Assembly (NCBI GenBank): GCA_045546695.1
Contig: JAZQDE010000045.1
Location: 1-36,152, forward strand
Reading direction: 5' to 3'
DNA: 36,152 nucleotides
From: SIG424 sp045546695
GTDB taxonomy: Bacteria; Bacillota; Clostridia; UBA1212; UBA1255
A model generated the notes under the pieces. The model searched no databases, was not told the DNA's origin, and saw nothing but the letters and a program-made list of their open reading frames with translations. The first letter of the stretch is position 1. Every line of letters begins with the position of its first letter. The position numbers and the translations under genes are program-made. This document shows, piece by piece, positions 25,077-33,513 of the stretch.

Positions 25077-26132
25077 TTATCTGAAACGATAAAGAGAATC
25101 AGCAGCATATACAACGCCATCACAGATAAAGGAACCGTTGCCTTCCAGTGTCTGCCATACATTCTTAGTATTGTCATTTGTGTTGTCATATACGTGAATG
25201 TCTGTTGCAGGTGTAGCACCGCCGGCAACGATAAACATCTTTTCACCGGTCTGAGCGTTAACAGCGATATCAACAATCATAAGAGCTGTACCTGCCTGAG
25301 AACAGAACACGTCGCCGATACGCATATCAGAAGTGGTAATTCTTTCCATCTGGAGCTTGAGAGAAGCAACGTTGCTGTACAACATTACCTGCTGCAGATA
25401 ATATCTGAAAGAATCGTCGCTGTCACCGAGCCACACGTCTTTATGTCCACAGGCACTGCCATCGCCATGTTCAAGACACCATGACAAAATGTTCTCGTCG
25501 AGCTGCGTCTTATCAAGTCTGCCGCCTTCAATCCATGTTTTATAATCACAAACAAAGGCCGGCGTCGTACAAAGTTCAAATGAAATTGTCTCATGTGCAC
25601 CTTTGCTTCTCAGATACTCTGCACGGAGTCTTATCATAGATCCTGCAGCACCCTGCAGACTACCAACATTTATCAGTTCAATATTGAACACACCTGCGAT
25701 AGAACCCTCGCCATAATCTACCAGAGAATTTGAATCTCTGTCGTAGCGTTTGGGCATCGTACCGTATGTCTTTAATGAATACGAACGTAAATACTCTGCA
25801 AAGCTACCTGCTTCAACAGCCACACGTTCAAAACCTTCCGGAGCTGTAAAACGAGTGCCGACAGTATTATTGCTGACAACAACGTCGTCCGGTCTTGCGG
25901 TCGGAGTCGGTGTTATAACAGGAATCTCCGTCGGAGGCAGAAGTTCAGTTGCTGTCGGTGCGACAGCCGTAGCAGTGGGAGCAATCGTCGGTGTAGCCTC
26001 ATCATCGCTGAACGCTGCTTTGAAATCATCAAAGAAAATGATAACAACAAGCAGAGAAATAATAATAAGACAAAGGGAAGCAACCATCAAAATAAATCCG
26101 GTGTTGCTTTTTTTACTATAATTATCTTTCAT
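25077..26132 (-). CDS. membrane-anchored DUF4846-like protein
   Basis: The 351-residue protein has one membrane helix (about 13-35). A Thr/Pro-rich linker (about 45-90, ATPTIAPTATAVAP-like) puts a globular domain outside the cell (about 100-351). That domain matches the DUF4846 pattern, with PEGFERV, SFAEYLR, LINVGSLQGAAGSMIRLRAEYL and a C-terminal YAADSLYRFR. The true start is ATG 26132, with AAGGAG upstream; it overlaps the previous gene by 11 bases. The function of the family is not known. It is the last gene before the terminator. Confidence 0.75.
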   Translation of the reverse strand: MKDNYSKKSNTGFILMVASLCLIIISLLVVIIFFDDFKAAFSDDEATPTIAPTATAVAPTATELLPPTEIPVITPTPTARPDDVVVSNNTVGTRFTAPEGFERVAVEAGSFAEYLRSYSLKTYGTMPKRYDRDSNSLVDYGEGSIAGVFNIELINVGSLQGAAGSMIRLRAEYLRSKGAHETISFELCTTPAFVCDYKTWIEGGRLDKTQLDENILSWCLEHGDGSACGHKDVWLGDSDDSFRYYLQQVMLYSNVASLKLQMERITTSDMRIGDVFCSQAGTALMIVDIAVNAQTGEKMFIVAGGATPATDIHVYDNTNDNTKNVWQTLEGNGSFICDGVVYAADSLYRFR

Positions 26133-27204
26133 CTTCTTCTCCTTCCGGACTATCGTCCTTTTCATTTATAACCTCATCGTAGTCCTCGCCATACAGATCT
26201 TCGAGTGTATCAACCGGCGGCTTCCAGTCAGGAATAATAACACCATCATCAAGTCGGATTTCGTCTGTTTTTGTCTCTTCAGCCGGCGTTTCCTCGCCAT
26301 TTTTAGACTTGTCTGCCTTATAATTATCAATCATAAACTTCTTGATAACAGGGTAAGTAAAGGATGTGTTTACAAGACTCATAAATCCCATGCCGATTGC
26401 CACATATACAACAACACTAAGCAAGAGCGCCGGAATAAGGTCAAATAACAGAAGTGGCAGAACGATTATTACTGCATTCAACAATACTATACCAAGATTT
26501 GGCAGCCACTTAACGAAAGCAAACAACATCGCATTCTTGTAAAGCTGTTTGAGAGTCAGATTGAACGTTACAATCATAGGATATATATAAAGCATCATGG
26601 TGAAAAACAGCACCGTCAGACAAATCAGCAATAAAGTAGAAAAGAATCCTACCCATCCCGGGAAAGCCTGTTCAAGCGGCGCACCGCGTGTTGTGATTGC
26701 AAGCACAAATGCCGTATCAACCATTATAAGGAATCCGAGAAGTGCGTTGATAATCGAAGCCTTCGTCGCCATTTTCAGATTACTTCTCGTTTTTGTAATA
26801 TAATCATGCCAGATAAAGCATGGCTCTCTTTTCACAAAAGACTTGATAATATACATAAATCCTGCCTTGCAGGGTCCTAACGAATACACAGGCATAATGG
26901 TGAAAAATGACGTCACAAAAACAAGGCCGATAATGTAAACGTGCGTGCCTTCCGGTGTTTTCATCGCATCAATCATGCTCTTTCCTACAAGAGTAAAATA
27001 TAACGATACAGACAGCATGTAGCTGAGTGCCGCAAGCGCCATGGGAATAAGATTGCAGATAAAATACATAAAGTTAACTGCAACCAATTTATATTTCTTC
27101 AGCCAGAAAATTTCCCAGAATCTGAAAAACGCTCTTTTTTCAGGAGCTCCTTTTTCAATTCCCTTGCCATCATCAAGATATAGCAATTTTCTAAAAAGTT
27201 TCAA
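26122..27204 (-). CDS. YesL/DUF624-like membrane protein
   Basis: The 360-residue protein has six or so membrane helices and ends in a long acidic cytoplasmic tail (about 295-360). The pattern of helices after a short amphipathic start, with GPCKAGFMYIIKSF and PFF-like loops, is that of the YesL/DUF624 family often found next to sugar transport genes. It starts with TTG at 27204, supported by AAGGTG 8 bases upstream, 34 bases after metG. No sugar transporter is nearby here, so its substrate or partner is unclear. Position after metG may only reflect transcription with a housekeeping operon. Confidence 0.75.
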   Translation of the reverse strand: MKLFRKLLYLDDGKGIEKGAPEKRAFFRFWEIFWLKKYKLVAVNFMYFICNLIPMALAALSYMLSVSLYFTLVGKSMIDAMKTPEGTHVYIIGLVFVTSFFTIMPVYSLGPCKAGFMYIIKSFVKREPCFIWHDYITKTRSNLKMATKASIINALLGFLIMVDTAFVLAITTRGAPLEQAFPGWVGFFSTLLLICLTVLFFTMMLYIYPMIVTFNLTLKQLYKNAMLFAFVKWLPNLGIVLLNAVIIVLPLLLFDLIPALLLSVVVYVAIGMGFMSLVNTSFTYPVIKKFMIDNYKADKSKNGEETPAEETKTDEIRLDDGVIIPDWKPPVDTLEDLYGEDYDEVINEKDDSPEGEEDER

Positions 27205-27238
27205 TTCTCAGACACCTTCTTTTTTGTCCAGGCAATGA

Positions 27239-28831
27239 TTATTTGCCAATTTTTTCCAATTCTTCAAGCTCTTTTTCAAGGTCGATACGCGGGAAAAGTA
27301 CTGCTCCCTTTTCAACCTGAGCGCCTGCAGGATATTTTCCCCATGCATAGCTGCTCTCCCAGCCTGTAAGTTCCTCGCCGCTGATACCGAGCTGCTTCTG
27401 AATCTTTGCAGGAGTAGAAGGCATACAAGGTTCAATGAGAATTGACACAATACGGATACCTTCAAGGAGCGTATACATTACTGCAGCAAGACGTTTCTTT
27501 GTAGCTTCATCATCAAGATTCTTTGCAAGCACCCACGGAGCTGTCTCATCAATATACTTGTTAAGGCGTGAAACGCATTTCCATATCTCGGTAAGAGCTG
27601 TCGGGAATTCAAGCTTGTCATAATTTGCCTCAACAGTAGACGCGAGTTTGCCCAGCATATCCTGAATCTCAAAATCAAGCGGCTCATTTGTCATCTCATC
27701 TGGCATTATACCACCAAAATACTTAATCTGCATCGAAACAGTACGTGATACAAGATTTCCGAGGTCATTTGCAAGGTCAGAATTGATTCTGTTAATCAAT
27801 GCTTCATTTGTGAAAGTACCGTCTGCGCCGAACGGAACTTCGCGCAGGAGGAAATATCTGATAGAATCTGTACCGTACTTACCAACGAGAATAGCCGGGT
27901 CAACAACGTTTCCGCGTGATTTACCCATTTTCTGGCCATCAATCAGGAGCCAGCCGTGTCCGTATACCTGTTTTGGAAGCTCAAGTCCGAGAGCCATAAG
28001 GATAATCGGCCAGATAATTGTATGGAAACGTACAATCTCCTTACCTACGAGGTGAAGGTCTGCCGGCCAGTATTTCTTGAAGTCAGCGTCGCCGCCCTCT
28101 TCGTCAGAGCCGTAGCCCTGCGCCGTAATATAGTTTGAAAGAGCATCGAGCCATACGTAAACGACGTGTCCGGGATCGAAGCTTACCGGAATACCCCAGT
28201 CAAACGTAGATCTTGATACACACAAATCCTCAAGACCAGGTCTTAAGAAGTTGTTGAGCATCTCATTTTTACGTGAAACAGGCTGAATAAAGTCTTCGTG
28301 TGTTTCAATATATTCAATCAACCTGTCCTGATATTTTGACAATCTCAGGAAGTAGCTCTCTTCTTTTGTGAGCTCAACGGGTCTGCCACAATCAGGGCAT
28401 TTGCCGTCTTTGAGCTGAGTCTCTGTCCAGAAAGACTCGCATGGAGTGCAATACCAACCTTCGTATTCACTCTTATAAATATCTCCCTGATCATAAAGCT
28501 GTTTGAAAATCTTCTGTACAGCCTTTACGTGATGGTCGTCTGTCGTTCTGATGAACTTGTCGTTTGTGATTTCCATCAGATCCCATAATTTGTAAATATT
28601 TTCAACGATCTCATCAACGTATTCTTTTGGTGTAACGCCCTTTTCAGCAGCTTTTCTCTGAATCTTGAGGCCGTGCTCGTCTGTACCTGTAAGGAACATT
28701 ACGTCGTAGCCTTTAAGGCGTCTGTATCTTGCAGCTGCATCTGCAGCTACTGTCGTATATGAGTGTCCGATATGAAGATTACCGCTTGGGTAATAAATCG
28801 GAGTGGTAATATAATAAGTTTTCTTATCCAT
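27239..28831 (-). CDS. metG: methionyl-tRNA synthetase
   Basis: This 530-residue class I synthetase charges tRNA-Met. The HIGH site is at 20-23, the zinc-binding insertion is CTPCESFWTETQLKDG with CPDC (four Cys), and the KMSKS-type loop is KMGKS (about 300). The C-terminal anticodon domain is present, but the EMAP-like tRNA-binding extension of longer enzymes is absent. ATG 28831 is preferred over more upstream Met codons because GGAGG lies 7 bases before it. Product is cytoplasmic. It follows the HEAT-like gene by 19 bases. Confidence 0.95.
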   Translation of the reverse strand: MDKKTYYITTPIYYPSGNLHIGHSYTTVAADAAARYRRLKGYDVMFLTGTDEHGLKIQRKAAEKGVTPKEYVDEIVENIYKLWDLMEITNDKFIRTTDDHHVKAVQKIFKQLYDQGDIYKSEYEGWYCTPCESFWTETQLKDGKCPDCGRPVELTKEESYFLRLSKYQDRLIEYIETHEDFIQPVSRKNEMLNNFLRPGLEDLCVSRSTFDWGIPVSFDPGHVVYVWLDALSNYITAQGYGSDEEGGDADFKKYWPADLHLVGKEIVRFHTIIWPIILMALGLELPKQVYGHGWLLIDGQKMGKSRGNVVDPAILVGKYGTDSIRYFLLREVPFGADGTFTNEALINRINSDLANDLGNLVSRTVSMQIKYFGGIMPDEMTNEPLDFEIQDMLGKLASTVEANYDKLEFPTALTEIWKCVSRLNKYIDETAPWVLAKNLDDEATKKRLAAVMYTLLEGIRIVSILIEPCMPSTPAKIQKQLGISGEELTGWESSYAWGKYPAGAQVEKGAVLFPRIDLEKELEELEKIGK

Positions 28832-28850
28832 TGTCTGTCCCTCCATATAA

Positions 28851-29804
28851 TTACATAAGAAAATATCTGAGTTCACTAATGATTTTCTCTGTTCTGTCAT
28901 CACTTGCAGCCAGCTCAGGATATTTTTCTGAAATATCTCTGAAAAGTCTTGCAGCCTTCTTTGAGTGTTTGTAGTTGCTCATATCATCGTTTGTCGCATG
29001 ATTTTCCTGAAGTCCGGTGAAAATATCGCAAATACCTTTGAACATCTGTTTATCTGAATATTTGCCAAATTCTACCTTGCCGTCAAGCATTTCCTGCATT
29101 ATTTCAGTCATTTTGCCTTTCGTTGCACAAACGTTTGAAAGATATGAAAGGCCGATTGTATTTTCACAGCCTTCTGCAACTGTATAATAGCGGGCTTCAA
29201 TCTGTGTGTAGTCAAATTCATACGCCACAGCGATTTTGCCCCAGCCTTTTAAGTTTTCTGATAAATAAATCAATACTTCATTGCCGCCCGCACCGGGCAT
29301 GTTTACGTGAATCGCGCCGGCACAATACAGTGAAAATTCCTCGTGTCTGCCAAGCACTTTTATAATATCCACGTCTTCTTCTCTTCCACAATGGCCCCAG
29401 AGTGCAATGCCGAATTTTACAATCTCTCTTTTGTCAGATTCTGTCATCATACGCAATGCTTCTGTGCGCATTTTTTCTTTGTCTATGCGAAAACGTGACA
29501 ACATAATAGACAAGACAGGGTCTATGATTGTTATTGCAGCATATTTTCTGATTACCGTCTCTGCCTTTTCACGATTGGCATCGCAAGGTTTTTCAATCTG
29601 CTTGCGGATTGTTCTGGCAATCTTGTAATTGACAAGCAAATGCTGCTTTATTCCATAATTGCCACGAAGAATCGTGCCTTCAAAAGCGCCTGGAACCCAC
29701 TCTTGCCCTTCAGGAAGATTCATATCTTCGTGATCAGGCAGAAGTGCGTCTGCATACGGTTCGCCGCTATTGAATTTATTTAAAAGAAACTCGTAAATAC
29801 TCAT
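28851..29804 (-). CDS. hypothetical helical-repeat-like protein between pheT and metG
   Basis: This 317-residue protein is not one I recognise. It looks entirely helical and HEAT-like (YAAITIIDPVLSIMLSRF, SDKREIVKFGIALWGHCG, EEDVDIIKVLGRHEEF), with an early GAFEGTILRGNYG segment. No catalytic motif or membrane helix is visible. Its start overlaps the pheT stop (TAATG-type, 29802-29806), so it should be made in step with PheT. It precedes metG by 19 bases. The steady coupling to two tRNA synthetases suggests a housekeeping or stress role, but this is only context. Confidence 0.7.
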   Translation of the reverse strand: MSIYEFLLNKFNSGEPYADALLPDHEDMNLPEGQEWVPGAFEGTILRGNYGIKQHLLVNYKIARTIRKQIEKPCDANREKAETVIRKYAAITIIDPVLSIMLSRFRIDKEKMRTEALRMMTESDKREIVKFGIALWGHCGREEDVDIIKVLGRHEEFSLYCAGAIHVNMPGAGGNEVLIYLSENLKGWGKIAVAYEFDYTQIEARYYTVAEGCENTIGLSYLSNVCATKGKMTEIMQEMLDGKVEFGKYSDKQMFKGICDIFTGLQENHATNDDMSNYKHSKKAARLFRDISEKYPELAASDDRTEKIISELRYFLM

Positions 29805-32248
29805 TATTTATCCCTTAAAACTGCACTGAATTTGTATTCAAGGCCTGAAAGAATCTTCTTCATGCTCTTGTTTACGTCTTCGTCTGTAAGTGTTTTTGTC
29901 TCATCACGGAAAGCAAGTGAATATGCCATACTCTTCTTGCCTGCCTCAACCTGCTCGCCCATGTAGCAGTCAAAGAGTTTGCATGATTCAAGAATCTTGC
30001 CGCCTCTTTCTCTGATCATCTGCTCGATGTGACCTGCCGGTACTTCCTTATCGATAATAACTGCGATATCTCTTGTAACTGCCGGGAATTTAGGAAGTTC
30101 GCGGCTCTTTGGAATATCGACAGCGTTTTTGAACAAATCTGCTGTCTTGATAATAGCAACGTATGTTTCCTCAGGGCATTCAAAGTTTGCTGCTACCTGC
30201 GGATGGATCTGTCCTAAGAGACCTGCTTTTTTACCGCCGATGATAAGCTCTGCTGTACGTCCCGGATGCATTGACGGGTCATCTTTTACAGGCTCAAATG
30301 AATATTTTGCAATTCTGAGCTTCGCAAGAAGTGCTTCAACGTCGCTCTTGAGCTTAAAGAAGTCGCCTGCGTTGTAAAAACCGAATGTGATGAGCTCGCG
30401 GTGTTCGGGAAGCTCTTTGGGGAATTCTTCTGTCTTTACATAAATATATGAAATCTCAAATGCTTTTGCCGTTGCTACTCTGTGTGCGTGGTTGTGCGCA
30501 AGAGTCTCAAGGATTGAAGGAAGCATTGTCGTACGCATTACGCTGTAATCTTCTCCTAAAGGATTGGAAATAATTACCGCATCACGAAGAAGCGAATCTT
30601 CTGCAAGGCAGAGCTTGTCAAAGTTTGAAGGGCTTCCGAATGAGAAAGTAAGCATCTCATTATATCCCATAGCAACCATTGCATTTCTCATATTATCGCG
30701 CAGCTTCTGCTCTCTTGTCTTGCCGCCGATTGTATTTTCACAGCTTGCAAGGAGGCTTGACTTGATATTGTTATAACCATAGAATCTTGCAACTTCTTCT
30801 GCGATATCTGCCTGGCAGATGAGGTCCTCACGGAAGCTCGGCGGAATAACATAACCTTCGTCAAAGTTTACTTTGCACTCAAGATTTGTAAGAATCTCTT
30901 CCATTTTTTCACGTGTAGCATCGATGCCGATGAAATTATTGATGGCATCAACGTTGCATTTTACCTTGCGCTCCTGCTTCGGAGTTGAATATACGTCGAT
31001 CATGTCTGTGCAAACCTTGCCGGCGCCGAGCTGGCTTACGAGAGATACTGCTCTGCGGATTGCTTCATGGCATGTAATGCAGTCAAGGCCCTTTTCAAAG
31101 CGTGAAGAAGATTCTGTACGAAGGCCAACGCTCTTGCCGCCGCGTCTGATTGTTACGGCGTCGAAAATAGCTGATTCGAAAACAATCTCTGTTGTATCTT
31201 CTTTAATCTCGGAATTGAGACCGCCCATGATACCTGCAAGACCGATAGCCTTTTCATTGTCAGCGATAACGAGCATGTTTGTGTTGAGCTTGCGCTCCTG
31301 TTCATCTAAAGTAACGAGAGTCTCGCCTTCGTTTGCGCGTCTTACGATAATCTTGTCGCCTGCGATATTTCTTCTGTCAAAAGCGTGCATCGGCTGACCG
31401 TATTCAAGCATTACGTAGTTTGTGATATCTACAATATTGTTTATAGGACGTACGCCTGCAGCGCTGAGCTCGTCTCTCATCCATTTCGGAGAAGGCTCAA
31501 TCTTTACGTCTTTAACGAGCCATGCGCAGTAGCGTGGGCAAAGGTCGGGAGCCTGAATGTCAACTTCGATCTCGTCTGCTGTCTTTGTATCAAGGTCGGG
31601 AACAACATTTACCTCAGGCTTTGCGAATTTGCCGCCCATTGTGATGGCAACTTCGCGCGAAAGACCGAGAATGCTGAAACAGTCTGCTCTGTTTGATGTG
31701 ATCTCAAATTCAATAACTGTGTCGTCTGCGCCGAGAACGTTGATAATATTTTTACCGATGAATTTATCGAGCTCTTCTTTGCTCATACCTTTGAACATCT
31801 CAACGTCTTCAAGAATCATTACGCCGTCGTTGTTGCTGTTATAATCTTTGCAGTCAAGGCCGATCTCTTCAAAAGAACACATCATACCGTTTGATGAAAC
31901 ACCGCGGAGCTTACCGCTTGTAATCTTGCGGCCTTCTGCGATAATCGCGCCATTGAGTGCTACCGGAATATGCGCGTTTTCCCTGATATTGGGTGCGCCT
32001 GTAACGATCTGAACAGGCTCGCCTGTGCCCATATCAAGCTGGCAAACATGCAGATGGTCTGAATTTTCGTGATCCTTTACTTCAAAGCAATAACCTACGA
32101 GTACGTTCTGGATCTCCGCGCCTTTTGATTCAACTGCCTCAACTTTACTGCCGCTGAGAGTCATTTCACTTGCCAGATTATGGATCTGTTCGGGACTGTC
32201 AGCCGTTACGTCTGTATATTTTAATAACCATTTAATCGGTGCTATCAT
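29804..32248 (-). CDS. pheT: phenylalanyl-tRNA synthetase beta subunit
   Basis: The 814-residue beta subunit has the usual order: an N-terminal EMAP-like tRNA-binding domain (QNVLVGYCFEVKDHENSDHL), B3/4 editing region, B5 domain, class II core-like part and C-terminal ferredoxin-fold anticodon-binding domain (about 720-814). It forms the alpha2-beta2 enzyme with PheS. Length matches bacterial PheT. The ATG 32248 has AAAGGATG about 10 bases upstream and lies 30 bases after pheS. Confidence 0.96.
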   Translation of the reverse strand: MIAPIKWLLKYTDVTADSPEQIHNLASEMTLSGSKVEAVESKGAEIQNVLVGYCFEVKDHENSDHLHVCQLDMGTGEPVQIVTGAPNIRENAHIPVALNGAIIAEGRKITSGKLRGVSSNGMMCSFEEIGLDCKDYNSNNDGVMILEDVEMFKGMSKEELDKFIGKNIINVLGADDTVIEFEITSNRADCFSILGLSREVAITMGGKFAKPEVNVVPDLDTKTADEIEVDIQAPDLCPRYCAWLVKDVKIEPSPKWMRDELSAAGVRPINNIVDITNYVMLEYGQPMHAFDRRNIAGDKIIVRRANEGETLVTLDEQERKLNTNMLVIADNEKAIGLAGIMGGLNSEIKEDTTEIVFESAIFDAVTIRRGGKSVGLRTESSSRFEKGLDCITCHEAIRRAVSLVSQLGAGKVCTDMIDVYSTPKQERKVKCNVDAINNFIGIDATREKMEEILTNLECKVNFDEGYVIPPSFREDLICQADIAEEVARFYGYNNIKSSLLASCENTIGGKTREQKLRDNMRNAMVAMGYNEMLTFSFGSPSNFDKLCLAEDSLLRDAVIISNPLGEDYSVMRTTMLPSILETLAHNHAHRVATAKAFEISYIYVKTEEFPKELPEHRELITFGFYNAGDFFKLKSDVEALLAKLRIAKYSFEPVKDDPSMHPGRTAELIIGGKKAGLLGQIHPQVAANFECPEETYVAIIKTADLFKNAVDIPKSRELPKFPAVTRDIAVIIDKEVPAGHIEQMIRERGGKILESCKLFDCYMGEQVEAGKKSMAYSLAFRDETKTLTDEDVNKSMKKILSGLEYKFSAVLRDK

Positions 32249-32278
32249 TTCTTAATCATCCTTTCAGTAAAAATATCA

Positions 32279-33298
32279 TCAGAACTGAGATAAGAATCTC
32301 ATGTCGCCTTCGAACAGGTGTCTCATATCTGTAATACCAAATCTTGCCATCGCTGTTCTTTCAATACCAATACCAAAAGCAAAACCGCTGTATTCTTCAG
32401 GGTCGATATTGCATCTTCTGAGTACGTCGGGGTGTACCATACCGCAACCTAATACTTCAATCCAGCCTTCGCCCTTGCACATCTTGCAGCCCTTGCCACC
32501 GCATGTCCAGCAAGAAACGTCTACTTCTGCGCTTGGCTCGGTAAATGGGAAATGGTGAGGTCTTAAGCGGATTTTTGTATTTTCACCAAACATATGCTTG
32601 GCAAATATTTCCAATGTGCCCTTAAGGTCACCCATCGTAACGCCCTTATCAACAACAAGTCCCTCAATCTGGTGGAAAATGGGTGAATGTGTGGCGTCAA
32701 CGTTGTCTGCTCTGTATACTTTGCCGGGGCAAATTATCTTAATCGGAGGCTTCGCGTTTTCCATTACACGGATCTGAACGCTTGATGTCTGTGATCTTAA
32801 AAGCATATTGTCTATAATATAGAATGTGTCTTGTGTATCTCTTGCCGGGTGGCTGTCAGGAATGTTGAGCGCCTCAAAATTGTAGTAGTCAAATTCTACT
32901 TCAGGACCGTCTGCAACAGTATATCCCATGCCGATGAAAAGGTCCTTCATCTCGTCTGAAACGACATTTATAGGATGAAGTGTGCCCTGACGCTCAAAGC
33001 CTGATGGCATTGTAACGTCAATTGCCTGAGCCGCGAGCTTCTTTTGAGTCTCCTGAGCTTTAATCTCTTTTGTCTTTGTAGAGATGCTGCTTTCGATGTG
33101 CTCTCTGACAACATTTGCCAGCTGACCGATAACCGGTCTTTCTTCTGCACTCAGTGCGCCCATGCCACGAAGAACTGACGTCAGCTCGCCCTTTTTACCA
33201 AGGTAAGCAACTCTCAGTGCGTCAATGTCTGCAAGGCTGTCTGCCGTGCTGATTTTATCATCAAAAATTTGTTGTATTTGTTCTAATTTTTCTTTCAT
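32279..33298 (-). CDS. pheS: phenylalanyl-tRNA synthetase alpha subunit
   Basis: The 339-residue catalytic subunit has a coiled-coil N terminus (about 1-90), class II motif 2 (TSSVQIRVME to KVYRADNVD), and motif 3 with GFAFGIGIERTAMARFGI. A CWTCGGKGCKMCKGEG cysteine cluster is present, as in some bacterial PheS. Length is usual. The start ATG 33298 has GGAGG 11 bases upstream, and a promoter lies 45-75 bases upstream. It is the first gene of the minus-strand operon with pheT, the HEAT-like gene, metG and two membrane protein genes. Confidence 0.96.
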   Translation of the reverse strand: MKEKLEQIQQIFDDKISTADSLADIDALRVAYLGKKGELTSVLRGMGALSAEERPVIGQLANVVREHIESSISTKTKEIKAQETQKKLAAQAIDVTMPSGFERQGTLHPINVVSDEMKDLFIGMGYTVADGPEVEFDYYNFEALNIPDSHPARDTQDTFYIIDNMLLRSQTSSVQIRVMENAKPPIKIICPGKVYRADNVDATHSPIFHQIEGLVVDKGVTMGDLKGTLEIFAKHMFGENTKIRLRPHHFPFTEPSAEVDVSCWTCGGKGCKMCKGEGWIEVLGCGMVHPDVLRRCNIDPEEYSGFAFGIGIERTAMARFGITDMRHLFEGDMRFLSQF

Positions 33299-33342
33299 TA
33301 CAACCTAAACCTCCGAATCATGTACATGAAAAGTCACCCTAC

Positions 33343-33372
33343 ATAATAACCCACAAAGTGCCTTTTTGTCAA
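33343..33372 (-). promoter_or_regulatory. promoter of the pheS operon
   Basis: On the minus strand a perfect TTGACA (33372-33367) and TATTAT (33348-33343) are separated by 18 bases. The leader to the pheS start is only about 40 bases, so there is no room for a T-box. Confidence 0.75.
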
Positions 33373-33387
33373 TAAAAACAGCCCCTT

Positions 33388-33404
33388 TTTCAGTACTACT
33401 GAAA
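33388..33404. repeat. perfect palindrome upstream of the pheS -35 box
   Basis: TTTCAGTA-C-TACTGAAA, two 8-base arms around one base, lies 16 bases upstream of the pheS -35 in the divergent region shared with the lipoprotein gene. It could be a regulator site for either gene. Confidence 0.5.
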
Positions 33405-33462
33405 GATTTTTCGTTTTCTGAAAAATTGTTCAATTGAAGCCGCAACACTCTGCAAAGATTTA

Positions 33463-33491
33463 TTGAATTTTTCACAGAATTATTGTATTCT
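33463..33491 (+). promoter_or_regulatory. likely promoter of the MBL-like lipoprotein gene
   Basis: TTGAAT (33463-33468) and TATTCT (33486-33491) at 17-base spacing lie 22 bases before the gene's start. The match to consensus is moderate. Confidence 0.5.
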
Positions 33492-33513
33492 AACCGCACC
33501 CGGAGGTGTCCTT

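Noticed and set aside
30873..31397. A 174-codon plus-strand frame.
   Set aside because: It is antisense to pheT and low-complexity in Ser/Arg, as expected of a shadow.
33299..33462. A T-box riboswitch in front of pheS.
   Set aside because: The transcript leader from the promoter is only about 40 bases and contains no T-box motif or antiterminator.
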